DNA of 64,000 nt from an uncultured Alphaproteobacteria bacterium (GCA_902610175.1 CACLUR010000003.1:94908-158907); one strand, 5' to 3'; counted from the first letter of the stretch, positions 46,365 through 56,355 are shown. The notes: a model not told the origin generated them from the sequence alone. Numbers and translations are program-made.

Positions 46365-47176
46365 ATTTTTTAGTGATAGGAGATGTTGTTGGTAGAACAG
46401 GTAGAACAGCTCTAAAAAAAAATTTAAAAAAGATACAAGATCAATTCAAAATTAGCTTTACAATAATTAATGCTGAAAATTCAGCTGGTGGTTATGGACT
46501 TACAGGAAAAATTTACGAAGAGCTTATAAGTTGGGGGGCTGACGCTATCACTTTAGGAAATCATGCTTGGAAACAAAAAGAGATCATAGAATATATGGAT
46601 CAAAATCCAGATCATAATATTATAAGACCTTTAAATTTCGAAGTTGGATCTCCTGGTAGGGGGTTTAAAATTTTTACTCATAAAAATGGAAAAAGAATAT
46701 TGGTAAGCCAAGTTCATGGTCAAACATTCATTGACCTTCCCTTGAGTAACCCTTTTCATTCTATTGATACACAACTTTTATCTATGATTAATGACCATGA
46801 AATAGATTATTCATTTTTAGAGGTACATGCTGAGGTGACATCTGAAAAAAATGGTATAGCTCAAAATTATGACGGAAAATTTACAGCTATATATGGGACT
46901 CATGTTCATATTCCAACTTCAGACGCTAGGGTATTAGAAAAAGGCACTTGTTTTCAAACTGATATTGGCATGACAGGAGATTATAATTCTGTTATTGGTA
47001 TGAAAAAAGAAAACGCTATCAAAAGAATGAGAACCGGATCGAACTCACATAGATTAGAACCCGCAGAGGGATTAGCCACTATTTCTGGAGCAGTTATAAC
47101 TACAAAAGAGGGAAGCACGAATTCAATTCAATCTATTCAAATAGGTGGTGTTTTGGATAGTAATTTATTATCTTAG
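46361..47176 (+). CDS. YmdB/TIGR00282-family metallophosphoesterase
   Basis: About 271 residues starting MNFLVIGDVVGRTGR, with NAENSAGGYGLT, ITLGNHAWKQKE, and a HVHIPTSDARV...DIGMTGDYNSVIGM region, all typical of the dinuclear metal YmdB family. Members hydrolyse 2',3'-cAMP or related nucleotides and influence biofilm formation in Bacillus. I choose the ATG at 46361 (ATGA overlap) over an upstream start at 46334, because it puts the FLVIGD strand at the N-terminus. It is 3 bases before yebC. Confidence 0.9.
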   Translation: MNFLVIGDVVGRTGRTALKKNLKKIQDQFKISFTIINAENSAGGYGLTGKIYEELISWGADAITLGNHAWKQKEIIEYMDQNPDHNIIRPLNFEVGSPGRGFKIFTHKNGKRILVSQVHGQTFIDLPLSNPFHSIDTQLLSMINDHEIDYSFLEVHAEVTSEKNGIAQNYDGKFTAIYGTHVHIPTSDARVLEKGTCFQTDIGMTGDYNSVIGMKKENAIKRMRTGSNSHRLEPAEGLATISGAVITTKEGSTNSIQSIQIGGVLDSNLLS

Positions 47177-47179
47177 CTC

Positions 47180-47920
47180 ATGGCAGGACATTCAAAATTT
47201 AAAAATATTCAATATCGTAAAGGTGCTCAAGACAAAAAAAGAGCAAAACAATTTGCAAAAATAGGAAGAGAAATTCAAATAGCCGTGAAGATTGGAGGAA
47301 CTGACCCGGAGTCCAATCCGAGATTAAGACTAGCAATAACAAACGCTCGAAGTGTAAACATGCCAAAGGATAATGTAGATAGAGCTATTAATAAAAACAA
47401 TACTGAAGCTTCTGATTATTCAGAAGTTCGCTATGAGGGGTATGGTCCATTTGGAACGGCTTTTATAGTTGAGGCCTTAACAGATAATAAAAATAGAACA
47501 GCTTCAGAAATTAGATCTATTTTTTCAAAGAATGGGGGGAATTTGGGGGAGACAGGAAGTGTGAGTTTTAATTTTAATAAAGTAGGAGAAATACAAGTCA
47601 AAAAAGAAATAGATGATAGTGCGTTGGAGGATTTACTTGACCATGGTTTAGAGGATTACAATACAGATGACGATGTAACATATCTTTATTCTTCCTTTGA
47701 GGAATTAGCATCTTTTGAGAAAATACTAGTAGACAAAAACTTTGACATTAAAAGTGCAAATATTATCTGGAAGCCAAATTTAACTGTAAAAATTAAAAAA
47801 AAGGAAGATCTTGACAAGCTTATTAGATTAAATGAAGAGTTAGAGGATAACGATGATGTTCAAAATTGTTTTTCAAATCTTGATTTTGATAGTGAACTTT
47901 TAGAGGTTAATAATGCCTGA
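47180..47920 (+). CDS. yebC: YebC/PmpR family DNA-binding regulator
   Basis: A 246-residue protein with the YebC opening MAGHSKFKNIQYRKGAQDKKRAK, then NPRLRLAITNARSVNMPKDNV and GPFGTAFIVEALTDN. Members act as transcription regulators or, more recently, as factors easing polyproline translation. It is in the expected place before the Tol-Pal genes. Usually ruvC, ruvA and ruvB follow directly; here a small nuclease-like gene overlaps its end by 8 bases. Confidence 0.95.
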   Translation: MAGHSKFKNIQYRKGAQDKKRAKQFAKIGREIQIAVKIGGTDPESNPRLRLAITNARSVNMPKDNVDRAINKNNTEASDYSEVRYEGYGPFGTAFIVEALTDNKNRTASEIRSIFSKNGGNLGETGSVSFNFNKVGEIQVKKEIDDSALEDLLDHGLEDYNTDDDVTYLYSSFEELASFEKILVDKNFDIKSANIIWKPNLTVKIKKKEDLDKLIRLNEELEDNDDVQNCFSNLDFDSELLEVNNA

Positions 47921-48239
47921 TAAAGCTTGGAAAAATAGGGAAAGACTTGTAGCAAAGTTTTTTGGAGGTATGAGAAATGCCCTTAGTGGGATTAATTCAA
48001 AAGTTACTCATTCAGATGTAATTCACGATAAATTATTCATTGAGTGTAAATTAAGAGCTAAACATACAGCTATTAAATTATGGGATGATACAAAATCTTT
48101 AGCAGACAAGGAAAAAAAGACTCCAGTCATTGCATTATGTGAAAAAAATAGACCTGGTTTTTGGATAATGTTACATTCAGATGATTTTGAGGAAGTCTCT
48201 AAAGAACTTAAAAATAAAAATATAATTGATGAAGAATAA
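47913..48239 (+). CDS. Small PD-(D/E)XK nuclease-like protein at the ruvC position
   Basis: A 108-residue protein not assigned with certainty. It has an N-terminal Glu (E10) in a basic helix, Asp35 in THSDV, and Glu44-Cys45-Lys46 in LFIECKLR: the E...D...ExK pattern and spacing of a minimal PD-(D/E)XK nuclease, similar to small archaeal/phage Holliday-junction resolvases. It overlaps yebC by 8 bases and precedes tolQ by 3, where alphaproteobacteria usually carry ruvCAB. A resolvase role is inference; a different endonuclease or a decayed domain are alternatives. It is well integrated in the operon. Confidence 0.6.
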   Translation: MPDKAWKNRERLVAKFFGGMRNALSGINSKVTHSDVIHDKLFIECKLRAKHTAIKLWDDTKSLADKEKKTPVIALCEKNRPGFWIMLHSDDFEEVSKELKNKNIIDEE

Positions 48240-48242
48240 TTA

Positions 48243-48941
48243 ATGGAAGAAGTAGTCAACTTAGCATCCCTGGAAGGTTCGGTAGATTTCTCAATGATGG
48301 GAATGTTTCTAAAATCTGACTGGGTTGTAAAATTTGTAATAATATTGCTAGTGATTTTTTCAATTCAATCTTGGAAGACAATCATTCAAAAAATTTTGTT
48401 AATAAATAAACTCAAGAAAATATCAAAAAAATTTGAAAACCATTTCTGGTCTGGGGTATCTTTAGATGATCTTTACAAACAAATAGATGAATTTGATCAA
48501 GAAAGTTTCTCAAATATATTTAGAAATATTATGAATGAATATGAAAAATCTCGTATTCAGAAAAACAAAATAGACTCAGCTTTCATTCAAAGACTTTATA
48601 CCTCTCTTGATTTAAGTATTGCTGTTGAAGATACAAATTTAAATAAAGGATTGTCTTTTTTGGCATCCTCTGGATCTGTGGCTCCTTTTATAGGATTATT
48701 TGGAACAGTCTGGGGAATTATGAATAGCTTTCAAGCAATTGCAATTGCTCAAAATACTAATCTCGCTGTCGTAGCACCTGGTATAGCAGAGGCATTGTTT
48801 GTTACTGCTTTGGGCCTTTTCGTTGCTATCCCATCAACCGCTTACTACAACCTCATAACTTCTAAAATTGATAACTATTTGTCAGAGGCTGAGAGTTTTG
48901 GGAAGGACTTAGTTAATATAATTTCACGCCAAGTTAAATAA
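48243..48941 (+). CDS. tolQ: Tol-Pal system proton-channel subunit TolQ
   Basis: A 232-residue MotA/TolQ/ExbB protein with three membrane segments. The conserved core reads FLASSGSVAPFIGLFGTVWGIMNSF (residues about 139-163) and the last helix contains PGIAEALFVTALGLFVAIPS. TolQ with TolR uses the proton gradient to drive TolA, pulling the outer membrane in during division. It is first of tolQRAB-pal-cpoB and is not preceded by ybgC, which many alphaproteobacteria have here. Confidence 0.97.
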   Translation: MEEVVNLASLEGSVDFSMMGMFLKSDWVVKFVIILLVIFSIQSWKTIIQKILLINKLKKISKKFENHFWSGVSLDDLYKQIDEFDQESFSNIFRNIMNEYEKSRIQKNKIDSAFIQRLYTSLDLSIAVEDTNLNKGLSFLASSGSVAPFIGLFGTVWGIMNSFQAIAIAQNTNLAVVAPGIAEALFVTALGLFVAIPSTAYYNLITSKIDNYLSEAESFGKDLVNIISRQVK

Positions 48942-48945
48942 TAAA

Positions 48946-49341
48946 ATGAGAAAAAAACATCGACCTGTTTCTAGTATAAATGTTACTCCGATGGTTGATG
49001 TTATGTTGGTCTTACTTATTGTGTTTATGGTCACCGCCCCGCTTTTAACTGTAGGTGTTCCAGTTAATTTGCCAAAAGTTGAGGCTAATTCTTTAGATGC
49101 ACAAAAGGAACCACTTGAAATCTCAATTAATGAAAATAATGAAATTTACTTAGGTGAAGAATTAATACCTTTTGATGAGTTAATATTGAAAGTTAAAACT
49201 ATTGCAGGCTCCAATACTGACATAAGAATTTTTTTAAGAGCTGATACCACAATAAACTATGGAGAAGTAATGAAGGTTCTTGGTGCTCTTAACACATCAG
49301 GTTTTTTAAAAATTGCTCTTGTAACGAAAAAACCAAGTTAA
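48946..49341 (+). CDS. tolR: Tol-Pal system protein TolR
   Basis: A 131-residue ExbD/TolR protein with one N-terminal membrane helix containing the essential proton-coupled Asp (NVTPMVDVMLVLLIVFMV, Asp18) and a small periplasmic domain. It assembles with TolQ and TolA in the inner membrane. It lies 4 bases after tolQ and abuts the tolA start with no gap. Confidence 0.96.
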   Translation: MRKKHRPVSSINVTPMVDVMLVLLIVFMVTAPLLTVGVPVNLPKVEANSLDAQKEPLEISINENNEIYLGEELIPFDELILKVKTIAGSNTDIRIFLRADTTINYGEVMKVLGALNTSGFLKIALVTKKPS

Positions 49342-50346
49342 GTGTCTACTATTTCACTATTTAATCCTCTAAGAAATTTAATCTTATTCATTGAAAATTT
49401 CAGTTACAAAAAAAGTGATTTTTATTTTCAAATATTTTCTTTTCTATTACATCTATTAATTTTGATACCAATGATAAATTTTACTTTTGAAAAAAAAATC
49501 AGTGATATTCCAATGATTTTACCAGTTGAAATGTTCATTATTGAAGAAGAGACAGCTGCACCTGAATTTGTTGAGGAGATAAATGAAATTGTTCCAACAT
49601 TTCAAGAAGAGGCTCCAAAACAAAACGAAACTGAAGCTATAGAACCAGATATAAAAGAAATAGCATCTCAAGATTCAATTGATCCAATAATTCAGGATAC
49701 TAATGAAGAAGTATTAGTTGATAACTCTGCAGACAAAACGAATGAATTTATCATTGATGAGAAAATAAAACCTGAAATTAAAAAACCAGAAGAGGAGACA
49801 CCGCCACCGATAGAAAATGATTTTGAGATAAAATTAAAACAAAAACCTGAACCTAAAGAAATACCTGAACCCAAAAAGGAAATTGATATTGTTGTTAAGA
49901 AAAAGCCTGTAAAGAAAACTTTTAATGTTAGTACTGTTCTTAAAGATCTAGAAAATCAAGATAAAGAATTTAAAAAAGAACAGGAAGCATCTGAAGTTAA
50001 ACAAGAGGAGGTTTTCACAGAAAAAGTTGGACCAACGATGACCATTTCAGAAATTGATTTATTAAGGCAACAATTACATGGCTGTTTAAATCTCAATGTT
50101 GGTGTTGCTAATTTAAAAGAAATAAAACCTGTTATTTACATTGAAGTTAACCCTGATCGAACAGTAAAAAGCTCTAAAGTAGTCAATAAGGAAAAATTAA
50201 ATGATCCATCATTTAGAACTGCTGCTGAAGCTGCAATGAGAGCAGTAAACAATCCAGATTGTAGCCCTCTTTTATTACCTGCAGATAAATATGAACAATG
50301 GAAAGAAATTAATTTTACTTTTGATTTCAGCTGGATGTTTGATTAA
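49342..50346 (+). CDS. tolA: TolA-like energy transducer
   Basis: A 334-residue protein with a membrane helix near residues 31-48, a long Glu/Pro/Lys-rich periplasmic spacer (residues about 60-220), and a C-terminal compact domain (CLNLNVGVANLKEIKPVIYIEV..., with paired Cys near 250 and 312) corresponding to the TolA/TonB C-terminal fold. It links TolQR with TolB and Pal across the periplasm. The spacer is variable and low in complexity, as usual. The GTG start is directly after the tolR stop. Position is the strongest evidence for the name. Confidence 0.85.
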   Translation: MSTISLFNPLRNLILFIENFSYKKSDFYFQIFSFLLHLLILIPMINFTFEKKISDIPMILPVEMFIIEEETAAPEFVEEINEIVPTFQEEAPKQNETEAIEPDIKEIASQDSIDPIIQDTNEEVLVDNSADKTNEFIIDEKIKPEIKKPEEETPPPIENDFEIKLKQKPEPKEIPEPKKEIDIVVKKKPVKKTFNVSTVLKDLENQDKEFKKEQEASEVKQEEVFTEKVGPTMTISEIDLLRQQLHGCLNLNVGVANLKEIKPVIYIEVNPDRTVKSSKVVNKEKLNDPSFRTAAEAAMRAVNNPDCSPLLLPADKYEQWKEINFTFDFSWMFD

Positions 50347-50391
50347 TAAAAATTTAAAATAAGATTTGCTTAATCGATTAAAAATATTCTT

Positions 50392-51711
50392 ATGATTAAA
50401 AAGATTTTAATAATTTTGTTTTTTTCACTTAATGCAAACGCTGCTTTGGAGGTAACCATTGCACAAGGGAAAGTTGAACCTACTCCCATAGCTATAACTC
50501 AAATTTTTGGTGCTGACTCAGATACAGCTAGATATGGAAACACACTTAGACAAATTATTTCAAATAATCTTACAAATTCCGGGCTTTTTTACACTGTAAA
50601 TGAAGATCTTTATATTCAATCAGACAATTTAGTTGAAAAAGTACCTCGTTTTGAAGACTGGAAATTAATTAAAGCACAGTTTTTATTGAGTGCAGATGTC
50701 AATAAAAATGACAAAGGGATTAGACTAAGAATGAGACTTTATGATGTCTTTAATGCAAAAGAAATAGAAAAATTACAACTAACAATACCTGATGAAAATT
50801 TAATAAGAAGAGTAGGTCATACTGTAAGCGACATTGTTTACGAGAGGATTACTGGTGAAACAGGTTATTTTGATACAAGAATTGTTTATGTTTCTGAAGT
50901 TGGCCCTTTAGATCAGAGAGTAAAAAGATTAGCAATAATGGATCAAGATGGACACATAGATAGTCATCAATTTTTAACTGACGGAAAAAATATGGTGCTA
51001 ACTCCGCGTTTCGCACCAAATAAACAATTGATAACATACATGGAATACAAAAACAATCTTCCAAGAGTTTACATTTACAATCTTAAAACAGGTGAAAGAG
51101 AAATTGTTGGAGATTTTCCTGGAATGACTTTTGCACCAAGATTTTCACCAGATAGCCAAAGTGTTGTAATGTCTTTTTCAGATCCTAACAATTCAGCTAA
51201 TTCTGAGATATATTTAATGGATTTAAATACACGATCTCGCTCAAGATTAACAAATGATTCCGGAATTGATACATCACCCTCTTTTTCTCCTGATGGAGAT
51301 AAAATTGTTTTTAATTCTGATCGTGGTGGGAGCCCTCAGTTATTTATAATGGATAAGGATGGGGATAACATAAAAAGAATCTCAAAAGGTAAAGGCGTAT
51401 ACGGAAACCCTGTTTGGTCTCCAAGGGGCGACTTAATAGCTTTTACTAAGTTAACTCAGGGTAATTTCCATATAGGTGTTATGGATACTAATGGAAATAA
51501 TGAAAGAGTAATTGTCAGGGATTTTGCTTTGGAGTCACCTGCTTGGTCCCCAAATGGAAGATATTTAATATTTCATAGACAAAAAAGGTCAAATCTTGAT
51601 GGCACTGGTGGAGAAGTAACAATCCATTTTATTGATATTACTGGATACAATGAGCGAGTTATTCCGACTCCAAGGGATGGAAGTGACCCTGCTTGGTCAC
51701 CTTTGTTGTAA
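50392..51711 (+). CDS. tolB: Tol-Pal periplasmic protein TolB
   Basis: A 439-residue protein with an N-terminal signal peptide ending at ANA (residues 1-17), an N-terminal alpha/beta domain, and a six-bladed beta-propeller made of repeats such as FAPRFSPDSQSVVMSF and PSFSPDGDKIVFNSDRGGSPQLFIMD. TolB binds Pal and TolA. It stands between tolA and pal with gaps of 45 and 122 bases. Family and role are clear. Confidence 0.96.
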   Translation: MIKKILIILFFSLNANAALEVTIAQGKVEPTPIAITQIFGADSDTARYGNTLRQIISNNLTNSGLFYTVNEDLYIQSDNLVEKVPRFEDWKLIKAQFLLSADVNKNDKGIRLRMRLYDVFNAKEIEKLQLTIPDENLIRRVGHTVSDIVYERITGETGYFDTRIVYVSEVGPLDQRVKRLAIMDQDGHIDSHQFLTDGKNMVLTPRFAPNKQLITYMEYKNNLPRVYIYNLKTGEREIVGDFPGMTFAPRFSPDSQSVVMSFSDPNNSANSEIYLMDLNTRSRSRLTNDSGIDTSPSFSPDGDKIVFNSDRGGSPQLFIMDKDGDNIKRISKGKGVYGNPVWSPRGDLIAFTKLTQGNFHIGVMDTNGNNERVIVRDFALESPAWSPNGRYLIFHRQKRSNLDGTGGEVTIHFIDITGYNERVIPTPRDGSDPAWSPLL

Positions 51712-51833
51712 AAATTCTATAGAAATCAACAAAATATGATTAATTTAAATAAGAATTATCTTGATTTCCAAAAAATTCAGTGTTTATTTACCTTAACTAT
51801 ATAAAGAATATATTTACGCGGAGATTTATAATA

Positions 51834-52328
51834 ATGTTAAAAAAATTGTTTATGCTTATTGTTGCGGGTTTTTTCCTTGCTTCATGTGCTGCTACTAAGA
51901 CTGAACAAGGTGGAGACGTTGACGCAACATCAGCTAGTGCTAGTTCATCATCTGGTGGTGAAATAACAGCTGGTACACAAGAGGACTTGATTGTTAATGT
52001 TGGTGATAGAGTGTTCTTTGAATTTGATAGCTCAGAACTAACTGTTGATGCTCAAGCTACACTTGATGCACAAGCAGCTTGGTTAATGCAATACCCAGAC
52101 ACTAACATAACTGTTGAAGGCCATGCTGATGAAAGAGGTACTCGTGAGTACAACTTGGCTCTAGGAGATAAAAGAGCATTCTCTGTCTACTCTTATCTTG
52201 CACAAGCAGGAATTGACACCAATAGAATGGAATATGTAAGTTGGGGTAAAGAAAGACCAGAAGTTATTGGATCTGATGAAACAGCTTACAGTCAAAATAG
52301 ACGTGGCGTCACGATAGTAAGTAATTAA
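51834..52328 (+). CDS. pal: Peptidoglycan-associated lipoprotein Pal
   Basis: A 164-residue outer-membrane lipoprotein with a signal and lipobox (FFLASC, Cys18), a Ser/Ala-rich linker, and an OmpA-like domain binding peptidoglycan (FFEFDSSELTVDAQ, NITVEGHADERGTREYNLALGDKRA, with the key Asp and Arg). I choose ATG 51834, behind a GGAG ribosome site; the frame opens at 51780 but that would bury the signal. Codon use is less AT-biased, consistent with strong expression. A stem-loop follows the stop. Confidence 0.95.
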   Translation: MLKKLFMLIVAGFFLASCAATKTEQGGDVDATSASASSSSGGEITAGTQEDLIVNVGDRVFFEFDSSELTVDAQATLDAQAAWLMQYPDTNITVEGHADERGTREYNLALGDKRAFSVYSYLAQAGIDTNRMEYVSWGKERPEVIGSDETAYSQNRRGVTIVSN

Positions 52329-52343
52329 TCAAAAATTTCATTA

Positions 52344-52369
52344 AGGTGCTCTTAATATAAAGAGCACCT
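52344..52369 (+). promoter_or_regulatory. Intercistronic stem-loop between pal and cpoB
   Basis: A 10-bp perfect stem AGGTGCTCTT / AAGAGCACCT with a 6-base loop lies 15 bases after the pal stop. No T-run follows, so, as after aapJ, it probably stabilises the pal mRNA 3' end or allows partial termination before cpoB. Confidence 0.75.
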
Positions 52370-52378
52370 CAAAGCTTC

Positions 52379-53413
52379 ATGAAAAAAATAAACAAAATAT
52401 TGGTTATTTTTTTTATTATCTTTTTAAGCTATCATGCCAAATCTGAAAATCATAACCAAGTATCTGTAGAGCTGGATAGAATAAAAAACGACATTATTGA
52501 CCTTCAAAAATTTGTTTACAAGAACGAATCTTTGTTAAAAAATTCTAATGAGACAAATGAGAAAAATAATCTTGATGAATTAAAATTACTAATTAACGAT
52601 ATTTCAAATAACATATCCTCATTAGAAAAACAAATTTCCGACATTAAAGATGATGTAAGTAACTTGTATTCCTTGTACACCTCTTCCGGTTCTGAAGAAG
52701 AAAAAATCATAAATACCTCTGATCAGCTAAAGATTGAAGAAAGCTCTTCAAATATCGTAGAGAACTCAAACGATGATCAATTATTAGGACAAATCAGTCT
52801 TTCAGATCTTGAGGGTGATGATAACAGTACTCAAGACTCAAATAATTTTAAAGATGATGATGAAGAAGCAATTTCTTCTCTGGGTCTTGAAAAAGGCGAA
52901 TTAGATGAAATTGAGATTAAATCAATTTCAGATGTCAATATTGATATGCTTAATGAATTAGACCAGTTAATTGAGGAACGAGAAATAGAGCTAAATAAGC
53001 CAAAAATTAATATTGAACAAGAGCTGAAAAATGCGAAGGCAAGTTTTGTTAGTTTTGATAATAAATCTGCCATAGAGAGCCTTTTATTGATAGTAAATTC
53101 TGAAACAGATCAAAGAGAATATCTTGCTGAAACCTATTATCTTCTTGGAAGAGCTTATTTTATGGAAAATAAAATAATTGAGGCAGTGAAATATTTTGGA
53201 ATAAGACATAGAGATTTTTCCTCATTTTCAAAATTTAAATCTGAAAATTATTTTTGGCTTGGAAAGTCCCTCTTTGGCATCGCAGACCAAGAAAATGGTT
53301 GTCTGATTATGGAAGACCTTATTTTTTCTAATACGTACATTGGGAGTAAAGAGGTAATTGAGTCAGCAAAATCACTTCAAGCTGAAAAAGACTGCGGTTT
53401 GATTATTGATTAG
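52379..53413 (+). CDS. cpoB: Tol-Pal system protein CpoB (YbgF)
   Basis: A 344-residue periplasmic protein with a signal peptide (residues 1-22), a coiled-coil trimerisation stretch (residues about 25-110), an acidic Asp/Ser-rich linker of about 100 residues, and a C-terminal TPR domain (AETYYLLGRAYFMENKIIEAVKYFG). CpoB links outer-membrane constriction to septal peptidoglycan synthesis. The acidic linker is longer than in most homologues. It lies directly after pal in the usual order and overlaps tilS by 8 bases. Confidence 0.88.
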   Translation: MKKINKILVIFFIIFLSYHAKSENHNQVSVELDRIKNDIIDLQKFVYKNESLLKNSNETNEKNNLDELKLLINDISNNISSLEKQISDIKDDVSNLYSLYTSSGSEEEKIINTSDQLKIEESSSNIVENSNDDQLLGQISLSDLEGDDNSTQDSNNFKDDDEEAISSLGLEKGELDEIEIKSISDVNIDMLNELDQLIEEREIELNKPKINIEQELKNAKASFVSFDNKSAIESLLLIVNSETDQREYLAETYYLLGRAYFMENKIIEAVKYFGIRHRDFSSFSKFKSENYFWLGKSLFGIADQENGCLIMEDLIFSNTYIGSKEVIESAKSLQAEKDCGLIID

Positions 53414-54359
53414 TAAAACTTCACTGTCTAATGGTGTAAAGAATTATCTTAAAAATAATATAAAAAAAAATGAAAAAATTTTACTATTAATTTCGTGTGG
53501 ATTAGATAGCACAGTCCTCTATGATTTAATTATTAAATCAAAATATTTTTTAAGCAAAAATATATATTACTTAATCTTTGATCACCAAAGAAGGTTAGAA
53601 GGAAAGTATGAAATTAAACAGTTCGTTAAGTTTTATAACCTTTCAAAAAATAATCTCATAGTAAAGAAATTACCTTTAAAATATGAAATTGCAGGCTTTC
53701 AAGAAAAAGCTAGATGGAGTAGGTATAAATATTTATACAGTTTTTCAAAAAAAAAGAATATTAAAAATATTTTTATCGCTCACCACCTTGATGATTTAAA
53801 TGAGACTTTTTTCATGAGAAAAATTCAACAATCAGGTACAATAGGTTTATCAAAAATTTTTTTAAAAAATTATGATGATCTTAAAATTCATCGTCCTTTA
53901 AACTCGTATTATAAAAAACAAATTGCAAACTATGCTAAAAGAGAAAAACTAATTTGGTTTGAAGATAGAAGCAACTTAGAATTAGATTATACAAGGAATA
54001 AAATTAGAAATTTTATATGTTCAAATGAACTTATCTTAAAAATAAATAGACAGAGATTGTTATTCTCAAATATAACTAATATCCAGTCAATACACCCAAA
54101 TTTTTTCAAAAAAAAACAGGATAAAATTTTTGAGATTGATATTCAAAAATTCAATAATTTGACAGAAAATCTGAAGTTCTTGGTTTTACAAGCATTCTAT
54201 TACGAATACCGATACCTATTTAAAAAACAAATTAGAGATAAAAATATCAGGAATTTTATTAAAATATTGAGAACTAACTTTCGAAATGGAAAGGAAAGGT
54301 CAATATTTTCAGGGAAATTAGGTGTCTTTAATAAAAAAATATGTATAAATCTTACTTAG
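53406..54359 (+). CDS. tilS: tRNA(Ile)-lysidine synthase
   Basis: A 317-residue N-type ATP pyrophosphatase that turns C34 of tRNA-Ile(CAU) into lysidine, essential for reading AUA. The PP-loop usually reads SGGxDS, here SCGLDS (residues 30-35) with one Gly replaced by Cys. [14 protein letters not shown] and [11 protein letters not shown] agree with the family. It is shorter than E. coli TilS (432) and has no clear C-terminal domains. TTG start overlaps cpoB. AUA codons are frequent in this AT-rich genome, so the enzyme must matter. Confidence 0.9.
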   Translation: MISKTSLSNGVKNYLKNNIKKNEKILLLISCGLDSTVLYDLIIKSKYFLSKNIYYLIFDHQRRLEGKYEIKQFVKFYNLSKNNLIVKKLPLKYEIAGFQEKARWSRYKYLYSFSKKKNIKNIFIAHHLDDLNETFFMRKIQQSGTIGLSKIFLKNYDDLKIHRPLNSYYKKQIANYAKREKLIWFEDRSNLELDYTRNKIRNFICSNELILKINRQRLLFSNITNIQSIHPNFFKKKQDKIFEIDIQKFNNLTENLKFLVLQAFYYEYRYLFKKQIRDKNIRNFIKILRTNFRNGKERSIFSGKLGVFNKKICINLT

Positions 54360-54396
54360 TACTTTAAACGTAAGTAACACTAACTATATTAATTGT

Positions 54397-56328
54397 ATGA
54401 AAAATTTTTCTAAAAACATTTTTGTCTGGATAATTATAAGCTTAATTTTGCTTGGTCTGTTTAATGTATTTAAAAACTCTCAAAGAGATTATTCTTCAGC
54501 TACATATACCTATTCAACTCTATTACAGAAAGCTCAAAATGGTGAGATAAAGTCGGTTGAAATTCAAGGAAATAATATTTTTGGTCAAACCATGGATGGT
54601 GTTGATTTCTCAACATATGCACCTCGAGACCCTAATTTAATCGAAACACTGAATGACAATAACGTGGCAATAAATGCTAAACCTGAACAATCCGGGATGC
54701 ATCCACTACTTAGTATTTTTGTATCATGGTTTCCAATGCTTTTACTTATCGGTGTATGGATATTTTTTATGCGTCAAATGCAATCAGGAAAAGGCGGTGG
54801 CGCTCTAGGTTTTGGTAGATCAAAAGCTAAGTTATTAAATGAAAACAAACAAAGAGTTACATTTAATGATGTTGCTGGAATTGATGAAGCCAAGCAAGAG
54901 TTAGAGGAAGTAGTTTCATTTTTGAAAGATCCTCATAAGTTTCAAAGGTTAGGTGCTAAAATTCCTAAAGGTGCTTTGCTAGTCGGACCACCCGGAACAG
55001 GTAAGACACTTCTTGCTCGTGCTATTGCTGGTGAGGCAGGAGTTCCCTTTTTCTCTATCTCTGGCTCAGATTTTGTTGAAATGTTCGTTGGTGTCGGTGC
55101 TAGCAGAGTTAGAGACATGTTTGAACAAGGAAAAAAAAATGCACCCTGCATCATATTTATTGATGAGATTGATGCCGTGGGAAGACACAGAGGTGCCGGG
55201 CTTGGTGGCGGTAATGATGAAAGAGAACAAACCTTAAATCAACTCTTAGTTGAAATGGATGGTTTTGAAGCTAATGAAGGGGTTATCATTGTTGCAGCAA
55301 CTAATAGACCTGACGTTCTTGACCCTGCATTATTAAGACCAGGAAGATTTGATAGACAAGTTGTAGTCCCTGCTCCAGATATAATTGGTAGAGATAAAAT
55401 TTTAAAAGTGCATACAAGAAAAATAAAAATGGATAAATCTGTAAAAACCATAGCTATAGCAAGGTCAACACCTGGCTTTTCCGGTGCAGATCTTGCCAAC
55501 ATTGTAAACGAAGCTGCTCTTATTGCAGCGCGCAAAAATAAAAAAATTGTGACTATGGACGATTTTGAAGACGCAAAAGATAAAGTAATGCTTGGAACTC
55601 AAAACAAATCTAAAATAATATCTGATGATGAAAAAGAGGTAATTGCTTATCATGAGGCAGGCCACGCATTAGCTAACTTACATTGCAAACACGCAGATCC
55701 TATTTACAAATCTTCAATTATTCCGACTGGTAGAGCGCTGGGCTTCGTGATGAGCGTCCCGGAACAAGACAAAGTTATCCATCGTAAGGATGAGTATCTA
55801 GATAAACTTGTTGTTACAGTAGCCGCGCGAATAGCTGAAGAATTGATTTTTGGACCAGAAAAAATAGGCTCTGGAGCTGCTGGTGATATTCAACAAGTTA
55901 CAAATCTTGCAAGAGCTATGGTAACTCAAATGGGTTACAGTGATAAGTTAGGAAGAGTAAGATATACAGGTAACCAAGAAGAAGTATTTTTAGGACACTC
56001 TGTGACCCAATCTAAAAATATATCAGAGGAAACTGCAAGAATTATTGATCAGGAAGTTATCCGTCTTGTTGAAAACGCCGAGGTTAAAGCAAAAAAGATA
56101 CTAACTGAAAATATTAAGGACCTTCATACTATTGCCAAAGGCCTCCTAGAATACGAAACATTGACCGGCGAAGAGATACAAAATCTTATTAAAGGTATAA
56201 AACCCAAAAGAGACGATGATTTATCGTCTGATAGTTCTGATGATAGTTCAGACAATAAAAAAGAAACTCCAAACAAAGGTCCTTTACCATCTTTTACAAA
56301 AGATCAAAATTTTCCTCTTCCAAATTAA
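54397..56328 (+). CDS. ftsH: ATP-dependent zinc metalloprotease FtsH
   Basis: A 643-residue membrane-bound AAA+ protease degrading misfolded membrane proteins and regulators, including RpoH in many proteobacteria. Two N-terminal membrane helices flank a periplasmic domain. Walker A GPPGTGKT, Walker [10 protein letters not shown], the SRH region, and the zinc-binding HEAGH are present. The C-terminus is an acidic Asp/Ser-rich tail. It lies between tilS and glmM as in other alphaproteobacteria. rpoH, a likely substrate gene, is 3 kb away. Confidence 0.98.
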   Translation: MKNFSKNIFVWIIISLILLGLFNVFKNSQRDYSSATYTYSTLLQKAQNGEIKSVEIQGNNIFGQTMDGVDFSTYAPRDPNLIETLNDNNVAINAKPEQSGMHPLLSIFVSWFPMLLLIGVWIFFMRQMQSGKGGGALGFGRSKAKLLNENKQRVTFNDVAGIDEAKQELEEVVSFLKDPHKFQRLGAKIPKGALLVGPPGTGKTLLARAIAGEAGVPFFSISGSDFVEMFVGVGASRVRDMFEQGKKNAPCIIFIDEIDAVGRHRGAGLGGGNDEREQTLNQLLVEMDGFEANEGVIIVAATNRPDVLDPALLRPGRFDRQVVVPAPDIIGRDKILKVHTRKIKMDKSVKTIAIARSTPGFSGADLANIVNEAALIAARKNKKIVTMDDFEDAKDKVMLGTQNKSKIISDDEKEVIAYHEAGHALANLHCKHADPIYKSSIIPTGRALGFVMSVPEQDKVIHRKDEYLDKLVVTVAARIAEELIFGPEKIGSGAAGDIQQVTNLARAMVTQMGYSDKLGRVRYTGNQEEVFLGHSVTQSKNISEETARIIDQEVIRLVENAEVKAKKILTENIKDLHTIAKGLLEYETLTGEEIQNLIKGIKPKRDDDLSSDSSDDSSDNKKETPNKGPLPSFTKDQNFPLPN

Positions 56329-56355
56329 CTCTAAGTCTAATACTAAATACCACTT

